From the NCBI GenBank assembly GCA_002362385.1, contig DEUB01000030.1:1-20289 (forward strand): DNA of 20,289 bases, given 5' to 3'. Below are positions 1 to 7,357 of the stretch, piece by piece. Numbering within the stretch: the stretch's first letter is position 1; every line of letters starts with the position of its first letter. This DNA comes from Lachnospiraceae bacterium UBA3273. GTDB taxonomy: Bacteria > Bacillota > Clostridia > Lachnospirales > Lachnospiraceae. The position numbers and the translations under genes are program-made. Under the pieces are notes generated by a model. That model had not been told where the DNA came from and ran no database searches. It worked only from the letters and a program-made list of their open reading frames with translations.

Positions 1-25
1 CCTACAAAAACTTTACCCTAGCTCC

Positions 26-54
26 TTTACTTTTCGGCCCTCTTATGCTATTCT
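26..54 (+). promoter_or_regulatory. Putative sigma-70-type promoter of the cold-shock gene
   Basis: TTTACT (26-31) and TATTCT (49-54) are separated by 17 bases, each matching 4 of 6 consensus positions. Transcription would start near 61, leaving a leader of only about 30 nt before the start codon, much shorter than the long thermosensing leader of E. coli cspA. The boxes are modest, so this is a plausible guess rather than a firm call. Confidence 0.35.
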
Positions 55-91
55 TTCATTGTTGCATAAATTAATTTCGGAGGTATTAATG

Positions 92-292
92 ATGAACAAA
101 GGTACAGTTAAATGGTTTAACAATCAGAAAGGTTATGGTTTCATTTCTGACGAAGAGGGAAACGATGTGTTCGTTCACTATTCAGGATTGAACATGGAGG
201 GCTTCAAATCTTTAGAAGAAGGCGCTTCTGTTGAATTCGAAGTCGTACAGGGAGAAAAAGGGCCTCAGGCTGTTAACGTAACCAAGTTATAA
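92..292 (+). CDS. csp: Cold-shock protein (CspA family RNA chaperone)
   Basis: A single cold-shock domain of 66 residues, the usual family length. CspA-type proteins are cytoplasmic five-stranded OB folds that bind single-stranded RNA and DNA and melt mRNA secondary structure at low temperature or in fast growth. Both nucleic-acid motifs are present: RNP1 as KGYGFI (residues 13-18) and RNP2 as VFVHY (26-30), with the conserved GTVKWFN start (4-10). The start is ATG at 92, 8 nt after GGAGG (79-83). An in-frame ATG at 89 would leave only 5 nt, and the TTG at 59 has no ribosome binding site. The gene stands alone and converges with hisA on a shared terminator. The family assignment is secure; which Csp paralogue it is cannot be told. 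Confidence 0.95.
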   Translation: MNKGTVKWFNNQKGYGFISDEEGNDVFVHYSGLNMEGFKSLEEGASVEFEVVQGEKGPQAVNVTKL

Positions 293-387
293 TCTATGAA
301 TTATAACATTTAATCAGTTTTTCAATGTGCCTTTTAAATATAAATTTTCAGAAAATTTGATTTACTTAGCAGTATTGTTAACGGATT

Positions 388-433
388 AAAAAAAAATCAA
401 CCGGTCAAGATTAATTGACCGGCTGTTTTTTTT
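388..433. terminator. Bidirectional intrinsic terminator between csp and hisA
   Basis: An 8-bp perfect stem (401-408 with 415-422, loop 409-414) is followed on the plus strand by a T-run (425-433) and preceded by an A-run (388-396), which becomes the T-run on the minus strand. It can end both csp (+) and hisA (-) transcripts. The hisA TAA stop (411-413) lies inside the hairpin. The 100 bases between csp and this hairpin hold nothing else recognisable. Confidence 0.88.
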
Positions 434-1214
434 CTATATCTGTTTTACACAATTCACAAAGCTTTTGAAATTCCAGTTCCCCCCCGAACAGATCCAATGC
501 GCTCCCAACGGTCACGTGGATTCTGTCACGTCCTATTCTTCTCATCAGATCCAGATCCTCGTAACTGTGAATCCCGCCTGCATAAGTGACGGGAATTTCA
601 CAAAACCCTGAAAGCATTTTTACAAGCTGCTGTTCAATACCGCTGTTTTTCCCTTCCACATCAACGGCATGGACCAGATATTCGTCACAATATGCCGACA
701 GTTTTTTTAGAAGCTCCAAATCCACCCGGACATTGCTCCTCTTCTGCCACCGGTCGGTCATTACATAATAACCGCCTTCAAATCTTCTGACGCTTAAATC
801 CAGGACCACCCTTTCTTTTCCTACTGCCCTCTTTAAAGCTTCCAGGCGATCCTTCCTGATCTTGCCGTTTTGGAACACATAAGACGTTACGATCACATGG
901 GAAGCTCCTGCGTCTAAATACCCTCCGGCATTTTCCGCACGGATGCCGCCTCCTATCTGCATCCCTCCCGGATATGCCGAAAGGGCCGAGACTGCCTCCG
1001 CCTTCGTCTTTTCAAAATAAGGGCTGTCCGCACCGTTCAAAAGAATAATATGTCCTCCTTTTAAATGGCTGGCTTTATACAGCCCTGCATAATAAGCGGC
1101 GTTCTTTTCCGAAACAAAATTTTCCTTCGCAGAATCTTTTTCATCCTTTAAAGTACTGCCCACGATCTGCTTTACTTTTCCATTATGAATATCAATACAG
1201 GGGCGGAATTCCAT
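411..1214 (-). CDS. hisA: Eukaryotic-type phosphoribosylformimino-AICAR ribotide isomerase (HisA/His6)
   Basis: Predicted to catalyse the Amadori isomerisation of ProFAR to PRFAR, the fourth step of histidine synthesis, in the cytoplasm. The 267-residue protein is a TIM barrel of the eukaryotic HIS6 subtype rather than ordinary bacterial HisA. It has the N-terminal CIDIHNGKVKQIVGSTL segment, where HIS6 has CIDLHNGEVKQIVGGTL, then QIGGGI, VVLDLS, HAVDVEGKNSGI, VTYAGGI and a C-terminal GSALDLFGG. The catalytic aspartates are expected in CIDIH and HAVDVEG. The ATG at 1214 follows AAAGGAG by about 6 nt; an upstream in-frame ATG at 1241 lacks a ribosome binding site and adds residues the family does not have. 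No other his gene is nearby, so it is an isolated member of the pathway. Subtype assignment rests on recalled motifs. Confidence 0.9.
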   Translation of the reverse strand: MEFRPCIDIHNGKVKQIVGSTLKDEKDSAKENFVSEKNAAYYAGLYKASHLKGGHIILLNGADSPYFEKTKAEAVSALSAYPGGMQIGGGIRAENAGGYLDAGASHVIVTSYVFQNGKIRKDRLEALKRAVGKERVVLDLSVRRFEGGYYVMTDRWQKRSNVRVDLELLKKLSAYCDEYLVHAVDVEGKNSGIEQQLVKMLSGFCEIPVTYAGGIHSYEDLDLMRRIGRDRIHVTVGSALDLFGGELEFQKLCELCKTDIEKKQPVN

Positions 1215-1438
1215 AAATGACTCCTTTATTCCATGATACAATACCTGCTTTACTTCTTTTCATATAAAGCATTCATTCCGTTTTTATTTTTTAATATTTT
1301 AAACATTCCGTTTTTTATTTTGTATCATAAACTCTCTTATAAAAATACAACAATTACCAGCGCCTTTTTTTATTCCCCGGAATATTTTTTTACAAAAACG
1401 CACATAGTATTCACAGGCATTGAAAGGAGAATGATATT

Positions 1439-1870
1439 ATGAAAAAGAGATATTTTTTATTTACTGCCCTTTTGATCCTGATGCTCTTTAGCTTTACAGG
1501 CTGTGGCAGTAAGAACAACGATAATGCTGGTAATAATGCCGATTTAGCACAGGATTCTGAAGCTGACAACAATCAGAATTCCCAAAACAGCACTGCCGGA
1601 AACAAAAACGGCAACACCGCCGGAACAAACGGAAATCAGGCCGATAATTCCACCGCCGGAAACGAAACCGCCGGAAACCGTACAAATAACGGTACAACCG
1701 GAAACAACGGAACAGGTAACGGAAACGGCGGCGTTGTAGACGGCGTGACCGATGCCGTAGACGATGCGGGAGACGCAGCCGGAAATATATTGGAAGACAC
1801 CGGCGATGCAGTCAGCGACATCACACATGATGTGACAAACGGCGTTGACAACACATTAACGAACAAATAA
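1439..1870 (+). CDS. Low-complexity Asn/Gly/Thr-rich lipoprotein of unknown function
   Basis: A 143-residue predicted surface lipoprotein. It has a basic N-terminus (MKKRYF), a hydrophobic stretch (7-20) and a lipobox ending FTGC with the lipidated Cys at 22. Residues 23-97 are almost entirely N, G, T, A, S, D and Q, with repeated STAGN/GN units, so probably a disordered spacer away from the membrane. Residues 98-143 change to a D/V/A-rich segment with regular hydrophobic spacing that could form an amphipathic helix. ATG at 1439 follows AAAGGAGA (1423-1430) by 8 nt. The DNA repeats GCCGGAA-type units (1595, 1619, 1655, 1670, 1777), so length could vary between strains by slippage. No catalytic domain is visible and I do not recognise a named family. 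Confidence 0.8.
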   Translation: MKKRYFLFTALLILMLFSFTGCGSKNNDNAGNNADLAQDSEADNNQNSQNSTAGNKNGNTAGTNGNQADNSTAGNETAGNRTNNGTTGNNGTGNGNGGVVDGVTDAVDDAGDAAGNILEDTGDAVSDITHDVTNGVDNTLTNK

Positions 1871-1902
1871 CATGCTCTGCTATAGAAACGGGTATCGGCG
1901 TG

Positions 1903-1920
1903 AAGACTATACGTCTTTTT
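1903..1920 (+). terminator. Weak intrinsic terminator after the lipoprotein gene
   Basis: A short hairpin with a 5-bp stem (1903-1907 with 1913-1917) runs into T's through 1920, 32 nt after the lipoprotein stop. It overlaps the fbp stop codon (1907-1909) on the other strand. The stem is short, so efficiency is doubtful. No matching T-run serves fbp on the minus strand. Confidence 0.35.
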
Positions 1921-3865
1921 CAACAATGATACCCTCTCTATAGGCCTCTAAAAGCTCTTCTAACTGATGGATGGATTCCCGCAGTTCATCTCCGATATCC
2001 GTATCCGCAACTCTCTGTCTTCTCGGCGTTGTTTCCACAATAATGGAATCCGAGAAAATATCCGATTCATTCCTGATGGCCATATCCGCAGATTCAAAAG
2101 GTTCATGGGATACCAGGCGCATACCGTACGAATTAACAACCAAGGTGTAACCTGCAATGCCGGTCTTTCCCTGATAAGCTTTGCTGAAACCGCCGTCTAT
2201 GACTAAAAGCTTTCCACCGCATTTAATAGGAGACTCCCCGTTCTTTAATTCTACCGGTACATGACCGTTGACAATATGGGCCTTATCGACCGGCAGTCCG
2301 AATTCCATAAGGATCTTATTTACGATATCCTCCCTGTCATAGAGCCTGTAATAAGCATTTTTCTTTTCCTCATGGGTTTCCTTATCCTCAATGAAATAGC
2401 GTTCGAAGGTGGCCATTTTATCTTTTCCGAATACAGGGGATTTAGGCCCCGCCCATATATACCAGATAATATCCTGACCTTTAAGCTTCTCTCCCGATTC
2501 CCTTGTGCCGTAATAACCTTTTCTGGCATAATTATCCAATGCATCATAAAGGGCTCTTCCCGAATATTCCTTTCCGAAAAGATTGACCTTTAAAAAATTC
2601 CCCTCCTCATCCATGGGAACACAGCCGTGATACAAAAGGTTGGAATTATATATCTTATACATGCTTCCTTTGGAAAAGAGAAAGCGGATATCCTTCTGAA
2701 GCTTGTCGCAGCGGGTAAAGGCCTGTCTGAGCCTTTCCATAACCTCCTCTTCCTCTTTCGTCAGCCGGTAAGGGTCCTTGGGATCCACCGTAGGAAAATC
2801 CGTATCCCGCATGGGATATATCTTTCCCCCAATATTGACGGTATAATTTTCATAGTCGATCTTGTCCAAAAGAAGCCTGTCATTCATTTCAAATTCCGGC
2901 CTTCTCATGATGATCTGGCCCTCTAATTTCAGCTGGATAACGGTAATGGCCTTATGCATCTTCATATCAAGGCTCAGGTCCTTGGTATTGTAATTGGTAT
3001 TATACTTAATGAAAAAGGCGTCGCAGTTTACATCCTTATACTTCTCCATGGCAAAGGTGGCAAGAGGGATCAGGTTAATGCCGTAGCCCTCCTCTAAAGT
3101 ATCCAGATTGCCGTATCTGGCAGAATTGCGGATAACCGTGGCAATACATGCCAGCTGCCCGCTGGCAGCGCCCATCCATACCACATCGTGGTTTCCCCAC
3201 TGCACATCCACGGAATGGTAATGCCTTAAGGTATTTAAAATGATATGGGGTCCCGGCCCCCTGTCATAAACATCCCCCACAATGTGAAGATGGTCAATGA
3301 CCAGCCTCTGTACCAGCTCGCAAAGGGCAATGATAAATTCCGGCGCCCTGCCGATGCGGATAATGGTATGGACGATTTCATTATAATATGCCTCTTTGTC
3401 CTGAACCTCCGCCTTTTCCGTGATCAATTCTTCTATGATATAGGCAAAATCCTTGGGAAGGGCCTTTCTGACCTTAGACCTTGTATACTTGGAAGAAACA
3501 TGCTTGGTAATCTGCACCAGGCGGTACAGGGTAATTTTGTACCAGTCTTCGATATTGTCCTCTTCCTTTAACACGATCTCCAGCTTTTCCCTTGGATAGT
3601 AGATCAGGGTGGCAAGGCTCTTCTTATCCTTGTTGCTCAAGGTATTGCCGAATTCCTCGTCTATCTTCTTTCTCACAGAGCCGGAACCGTTTTTTAACAC
3701 ATGGTTAAACTGTTCGTACTCTCCGTGGATATCCGTCAGAAAGTGTTCCGTGCCTTTTGGCAGGTTTAAGATAGAAGCCAGGTTGATGATCTCCGTACTT
3801 GCCGAAGCGATGGTGGGATACTGCTTTGCCAGGCTCTTCAAATATTTTAATTCCAACTCGTCCAT
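1907..3865 (-). CDS. fbp: Class III fructose-1,6-bisphosphatase
   Basis: Hydrolyses fructose 1,6-bisphosphate to fructose 6-phosphate and phosphate, the committed gluconeogenic step, in the cytoplasm. At 652 residues it is close to the roughly 670 of the Firmicutes class III enzymes (B. subtilis Fbp type), which are unrelated to class I/II FBPases and have a metallophosphatase core. Metal-site motifs are visible in order: TDIHGE (44-49), GDVYDRG (197-203), GNHD (224-227), LYHG (411-414) and NGHVPV (533-538), followed by DGGFSKAYQ (557-565). ATG at 3865 follows AGGAGA by 6 nt. It is the last gene of dapA-dapB-fbp, only 18 nt after dapB, with no room for a separate promoter in that gap. This places it downstream of a lysine riboswitch. 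Confidence 0.95.
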   Translation of the reverse strand: MDELELKYLKSLAKQYPTIASASTEIINLASILNLPKGTEHFLTDIHGEYEQFNHVLKNGSGSVRKKIDEEFGNTLSNKDKKSLATLIYYPREKLEIVLKEEDNIEDWYKITLYRLVQITKHVSSKYTRSKVRKALPKDFAYIIEELITEKAEVQDKEAYYNEIVHTIIRIGRAPEFIIALCELVQRLVIDHLHIVGDVYDRGPGPHIILNTLRHYHSVDVQWGNHDVVWMGAASGQLACIATVIRNSARYGNLDTLEEGYGINLIPLATFAMEKYKDVNCDAFFIKYNTNYNTKDLSLDMKMHKAITVIQLKLEGQIIMRRPEFEMNDRLLLDKIDYENYTVNIGGKIYPMRDTDFPTVDPKDPYRLTKEEEEVMERLRQAFTRCDKLQKDIRFLFSKGSMYKIYNSNLLYHGCVPMDEEGNFLKVNLFGKEYSGRALYDALDNYARKGYYGTRESGEKLKGQDIIWYIWAGPKSPVFGKDKMATFERYFIEDKETHEEKKNAYYRLYDREDIVNKILMEFGLPVDKAHIVNGHVPVELKNGESPIKCGGKLLVIDGGFSKAYQGKTGIAGYTLVVNSYGMRLVSHEPFESADMAIRNESDIFSDSIIVETTPRRQRVADTDIGDELRESIHQLEELLEAYREGIIVEKDV

Positions 3866-3883
3866 ACTTTGTCTCCTAGTTGA

Positions 3884-4645
3884 TCACTTTCCTTCTATTA
3901 CATGGCTCATATCGTAAAGACCTGCTTTTCTTCCCTTCAGGAATTTTGCCGCCTCTATAGCCCCTTTTCCGAACACCGCCCTGGAATAAGCGGTATGGCT
4001 GAAGGTAATTACCTCGTCCTCTCCTGCAAAGATCACATCGTGCTCTCCTACAATGGAGCCTCCCCTGACTGCGGATATGCCGATTTCCTTTTTGGGGCGG
4101 GGCTGTCTCCTTTGACTTCTGTCATAGACATATTCATATTCGCCGCCAAGCTCCTCATTGACGGAATCCGCCAGGGCTAACGCCGTGCCGCTGGGTGCGT
4201 CCACTTTCCTTCTGTGGTGCTTTTCCACAACCTCCACGTCAAAGCCGGCAGGAGCCAAAACGGCTGTTGCCTCCTTCAAAAGCTTTAACAGCATATTAAT
4301 GCCCAAAGACATGTTGGCGGATTTCAAAACAGCTGTTTTTTCTGCCGTTTCTTTAACCTTTACAAGCTGCTCTTCCGACAGGCCCGTGGTACATAAAACA
4401 ACAGGCGTCTTTTTGTCCGCACACCAGTCGAGCAGTCCGTCCACGCAGCTGAAATGAGAAAAATCAACGACCGCATCCGCTTCTACATCACAGGCTTCCA
4501 AAGAAGTGAATACCGGAAAGGGATTGCCCTCCTTTTCGTTAATATCTATCCCGGCCACGATCTGTGCATCCGGATCCGCCGCAGCCAGATTGCATATCAT
4601 CTGTCCCATAACGCCGTTGCAGCCGTGCATAATTATCCTTGTCAT
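3884..4645 (-). CDS. dapB: 4-hydroxy-tetrahydrodipicolinate reductase
   Basis: Reduces 4-hydroxy-tetrahydrodipicolinate to tetrahydrodipicolinate with NAD(P)H, the second committed step of diaminopimelate and lysine synthesis. The 253-residue length is normal. The Rossmann dinucleotide motif GCNGVMG is at 8-14. The C-terminal substrate domain carries EKHHRRKVDAPSGTA (141-155), which contains the catalytic histidine pair and the lysine of the family signature. It sits 22 nt after dapA and 18 nt before fbp on the same strand, so it should be co-transcribed with both. Confidence 0.96.
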   Translation of the reverse strand: MTRIIMHGCNGVMGQMICNLAAADPDAQIVAGIDINEKEGNPFPVFTSLEACDVEADAVVDFSHFSCVDGLLDWCADKKTPVVLCTTGLSEEQLVKVKETAEKTAVLKSANMSLGINMLLKLLKEATAVLAPAGFDVEVVEKHHRRKVDAPSGTALALADSVNEELGGEYEYVYDRSQRRQPRPKKEIGISAVRGGSIVGEHDVIFAGEDEVITFSHTAYSRAVFGKGAIEAAKFLKGRKAGLYDMSHVIEGK

Positions 4646-4667
4646 TTTTATCTCATCCGATCCTTTC

Positions 4668-5555
4668 CTACAAAATTCCGAAATCTTCCATAGCCTTTTT
4701 CAAACCTGCCGCATGAGCGTCTTCCATTTCCGTCAGAGGACGGCGGAGCGGTCCTGCCTCCAGTCCCATAAAATTCATGGCTTTCTTTACCGGAATAGGA
4801 TTCACTTCACAAAACAGACCGTCGATAACGGGAATTGCTTTTAACTGTAAATCCCTGCTGCCTTCCACATTTCCGTCAAAATACATCTGGCAGATGTCAT
4901 GGGTCTGCTTCGGCGCAATATTGGAAAGAACGGAAATAACGCCCTTTCCTCCCAGGGAAAGTATGGGCACGATCTGGTCGTCATTGCCGGAATATACGTC
5001 CACATCCCCCGCCGCCATGTGCATAAGCTTTGCCACCCCGGAAATATTGCCTGTAGCGTCTTTTACGCCTACGATATTTTTCACTTCCCTGCAAAGGGTA
5101 CAGATGGTTTCAGGCGCAATGAGCACGCCGCCGGTCCTGCCGGGGATATTATATAAGATAATGGGCAGGCTCACGCTTTCCGCAATGATCTTAAAGTGCT
5201 CAAGCAATCCCTTCTGGGTACACTTATTGTAATAAGGCGTTACGATAAGCAGACCGTCTGCTCCTATTTTTTCCGCTTCCTGTGATAAATAGACAGCCGT
5301 TTCCGTACAATTTGAACCGGTTCCCGCAATGACGGGGATCCTCTTATTTACTTTTTCCACACAATAACGGATAACGTCTAAATGTTCCTCATGGGACAGC
5401 GTAGATGCCTCTCCCGTAGTCCCGCATACAATGATGGCGTCTGTCCCTCCCTCGATCTGGCGCTCGATCTGCTTCTCAAAAGCCTCATAATTTACGCTTC
5501 CGTCCTCATGAAAGGGTGTGACGATCGCAACTCCTGCTCCTTTAAAAATCGACAT
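4668..5555 (-). CDS. dapA: 4-hydroxy-tetrahydrodipicolinate synthase
   Basis: Condenses pyruvate with aspartate semialdehyde, the first committed step of lysine/diaminopimelate synthesis. The 295-residue TIM barrel has GTTGE (45-49), the catalytic tyrosine in YNIPGR (135-140) and the Schiff-base lysine K165 in GVKDATG. ATG at 5555 follows a strong AGGAGG. It is the first gene of the operon and lies just below a lysine riboswitch and terminator. NAL and KDPG aldolases share this fold, but the pairing with dapB and the L-box settles the role. Confidence 0.97.
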   Translation of the reverse strand: MSIFKGAGVAIVTPFHEDGSVNYEAFEKQIERQIEGGTDAIIVCGTTGEASTLSHEEHLDVIRYCVEKVNKRIPVIAGTGSNCTETAVYLSQEAEKIGADGLLIVTPYYNKCTQKGLLEHFKIIAESVSLPIILYNIPGRTGGVLIAPETICTLCREVKNIVGVKDATGNISGVAKLMHMAAGDVDVYSGNDDQIVPILSLGGKGVISVLSNIAPKQTHDICQMYFDGNVEGSRDLQLKAIPVIDGLFCEVNPIPVKKAMNFMGLEAGPLRRPLTEMEDAHAAGLKKAMEDFGIL

Positions 5556-5655
5556 ATCTTTTTCCTCCTGTTCCTATGTCCTATGGGGCTGCCCATAACT
5601 CCTCCGGATACCTGCAGCCTTTCGGCCTCATATCCTTTCAGAATATTGATGACAG

Positions 5656-5686
5656 AAAATAAAAGCCGTCCAGAAGAGAACGGCTT
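5656..5686 (-). terminator. Riboswitch-controlled intrinsic terminator before dapA
   Basis: Reading the minus strand, a 9-bp stem with one T-G wobble (5686-5678 with 5671-5663) and a 6-nt loop is followed by TTTTATTTT-type sequence down to 5656. It begins 15 nt after the riboswitch closing stem, the usual expression platform of a lysine-OFF switch. About 100 nt of leader separate it from dapA. Confidence 0.88.
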
Positions 5687-5700
5687 AATAATCCTTTTCC

Positions 5701-5861
5701 GATAGCTCCCCATCCTAATTGATGACAGTCATACAGCTCTTAACTGTATGCCCAAGAAAATACCTTCAGGTAGCATTTTCTTTCGGCGTCTTTTCCTTTT
5801 GCCGTCCCTCTCCTGCTCCTTGACATCAGGGCGGTTACTGATAAAAGACGCGACCTCTATC
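5701..5861 (-). promoter_or_regulatory. Lysine riboswitch (L-box)
   Basis: On the minus strand the aptamer opens with GATAG (5861-5857) and AGAGGTCGCG, and closes with GGGGAGCTATC (5711-5701), so GATAG pairs with CTATC as P1. Core L-box sequences lie between: AGTAACCGC, GCCGAAAGAAAATG, CTTGGGC and GACTGTCATC. Spacing and order match the class as I know it. Lysine binding should favour the terminator at 5656-5686 and switch off dapA-dapB-fbp. A TATATT box (5871-5866) just upstream could be the -10, but I see no convincing -35. Identification is from remembered consensus; a covariance-model search would settle it. Confidence 0.92.
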
Positions 5862-5927
5862 TGACAATATATGAATCTGATGCATTTTTTCGCACCTTCT
5901 AGACAAAGAATAACACGCTTCCTTCGA

Positions 5928-6422
5928 TTATGCAATAGGCATTGATTCAATTTTTGAAATCTCATCCACTAAAGATATGACTTCATCTTTTAACTGAATG
6001 CCCGTCATAATAACAGTTGTTTCCTCATCCTTTGCCTCTAACAGATTTTTCAGATCATCTAAAGTGATAATACCTACATCCAAAAGCCCCAGCACCTCAT
6101 CTAAGATCAACAGCTCACAACCGCCTGTTGACAGGACTTTTTTGGCAAAATTAATGCCGTTGCGGATGTTCATGTTTTCTTCTTCCTGCTGCCTGCTGGT
6201 CAGCTCTGCGTATTCGGTATCTGTTTTTTCAAAACAGAAAAACTTGATTTCCGGTTCCAGCCTTCTTGTAAACTCATTTTCCGAAAGTCCTCTGCCTTTC
6301 ATAAACTGGATTACGATTACCTGTTTTCCTTCCGACGCTGCATAAAGGGCTTCCCCCAGAGCAGCCGGAGTTTTGCCATGACCATCTCCGGTATAAATAT
6401 GAATTTTTCCTTTTTTCATCAT
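5928..6422 (-). CDS. cobO: Cob(I)yrinic acid a,c-diamide adenosyltransferase-like protein (CobO/BtuR family)
   Basis: A 164-residue P-loop protein. CobO/BtuR enzymes transfer the 5'-deoxyadenosyl group from ATP to cob(I)alamin or its precursors to make the coenzyme form. The ATP-binding loop is GDGHGKT (12-18), followed by PAALGEAL where the family has T/S-AALG. A Walker B-like LLILDEVLG lies at 104-112, and the QFMKG segment (39-43) is also typical. No cobalamin synthesis or B12-dependent gene is in the window, so it may serve salvage. The start is uncertain: two ATGs (6422 and 6419) lie right behind AGGTGG, an unusually short spacing. It has its own promoter at 6466-6494. Confidence 0.85.
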   Translation of the reverse strand: MMKKGKIHIYTGDGHGKTPAALGEALYAASEGKQVIVIQFMKGRGLSENEFTRRLEPEIKFFCFEKTDTEYAELTSRQQEEENMNIRNGINFAKKVLSTGGCELLILDEVLGLLDVGIITLDDLKNLLEAKDEETTVIMTGIQLKDEVISLVDEISKIESMPIA

Positions 6423-6465
6423 CCACCTACTATAAAATATAATCAGATTTTATTCAGATTGATGT

Positions 6466-6494
6466 ATCATAGCATATTTTTCCATTTCTGGCAA
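6466..6494 (-). promoter_or_regulatory. Sigma-70-type promoter of cobO
   Basis: On the minus strand TTGCCA (6494-6489) and TATGAT (6471-6466) are 17 bases apart, each 5 of 6 to consensus. It starts just outside the end of the SSB-like gene and should start RNA near 6459. cobO can therefore be transcribed independently of the upstream gene. Confidence 0.65.
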
Positions 6495-6497
6495 TAT

Positions 6498-7133
6498 TTA
6501 GACTACTTCCTCCACGGGCACTTCCAGTTTGCTGACGGAAACCTCGTAAGCAACTCTTTTTTCCACCTGTTCCTCAGTGAGTTTTTTCATGTATTCCCTG
6601 CTCTGTATCCTTCCGATGACCCGGCAGCGGCTTCCTACCTCAAACTCGTTGGCATATCTGGCGTTTCTTCCCCAGCTGATGCACGGTATGTAGTCGCTCT
6701 TTCCGTAAGGGCGGTTCACTGCCAGAAGGATATCCGCAATTTCCCTCCCCAGGGGAGTTTTCCGGTAGACCGGTTCCTTGCAGATATAGCCGTCCAACTC
6801 GATATGATTGGTCATCTCGCTGCGCTCCACCTCGTCAATAAACTCCCAGTCCCTGACAAACACGGACAGTACCAGTTTGTTCTTCCTCTCCTCGTGGCGG
6901 TTATAGGATCGGAACTGCCCCGACACCTTCGCATTCATTCCCCGATAATCCGCTTTCACATCCAGAAGCCTTTCCGAGACCATAAGGGGGATTAAGTCGG
7001 CGCTTTCCGACAGCCTGGGCACAAGAATGTCCACCATATAAAATCCCTCTCCGTAAATTTCATGGCTGAAAGAAAATTCCGAAACAATCTCTCCCATGAC
7101 TGTCACTTTGTTGTTTTCATTCATCTTATCCAT
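6498..7133 (-). CDS. Tandem OB-fold SSB-like protein
   Basis: A 211-residue protein with two apparent OB-fold halves. The second half (about 107-205) reads like a single-stranded DNA-binding protein: TPLGREIADILLAVNR (126-141), KSDYIPCISWGRNA (145-158) and GSRCRVIGRIQSREYMKK (167-184). The first half (about 9-100) is a more divergent OB-like domain. Unlike housekeeping SSB it lacks a long linker and an acidic DDxPF tail, ending VEEVV instead. It may thus bind single-stranded DNA without recruiting the SSB interactome. The start ATG (7133) follows GGGAG by about 10 nt. It stands alone, upstream of cobO and divergent from typA. The fold is a motif-based call; the function is not established. 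Confidence 0.75.
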   Translation of the reverse strand: MDKMNENNKVTVMGEIVSEFSFSHEIYGEGFYMVDILVPRLSESADLIPLMVSERLLDVKADYRGMNAKVSGQFRSYNRHEERKNKLVLSVFVRDWEFIDEVERSEMTNHIELDGYICKEPVYRKTPLGREIADILLAVNRPYGKSDYIPCISWGRNARYANEFEVGSRCRVIGRIQSREYMKKLTEEQVEKRVAYEVSVSKLEVPVEEVV

Positions 7134-7186
7134 AATTTTTGTTCTCCCTTCTTAACACAAAGAATTTTTTCCTGTCATGTAATACT

Positions 7187-7217
7187 ATCATATTGCATTT
7201 TTCCCAAAATATGTAAA
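7187..7217 (-). promoter_or_regulatory. Putative promoter of the SSB-like gene
   Basis: On the minus strand TTTACA (7217-7212) and TATGAT (7192-7187) match consensus well, but the spacer is 19 bases, longer than ideal. RNA would start near 7180, giving a leader of about 45 nt. The remainder of the stretch to typA holds the typA leader. Confidence 0.4.
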
Positions 7218-7277
7218 AAAGTCATCGACAATTCACGGGAATTTATTTTTATTTCTGTATAACAGGCTGATATTTGC

Positions 7278-7305
7278 TTGATTTTTGCCGAATTTGTGTT
7301 AGACT
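7278..7305 (+). promoter_or_regulatory. Candidate promoter of typA
   Basis: TTGATT (7278-7283) and TAGACT (7300-7305) are 16 bases apart. An alternative -10-like TATATA at 7347-7352 would put the RNA start near 7358, exactly at the base of the leader structure, but has no good -35. The true start cannot be decided from sequence alone. Confidence 0.3.
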
Positions 7306-7357
7306 AATAGCGTTTGTTGTGTTATTTTCATCCTTTTTGGAGAAAGTATATATTTGA

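Noticed and set aside
1233..1442. Hydrophobic 69-codon plus-strand ORF before the lipoprotein gene
   Set aside because: AT-rich intergenic sequence, no ribosome binding site, and it overlaps the real lipoprotein start; composition explains the hydrophobicity.
1544..1926. Antisense ORFs of 67-96 codons across the lipoprotein gene
   Set aside because: They mirror the repetitive Asn/Gly/Thr codons of the real gene and have no ribosome binding sites.
5729..5965. 78-codon minus-strand ORF over the region before dapA
   Set aside because: It is a read-through of the lysine riboswitch aptamer and has no sensible start or protein character.
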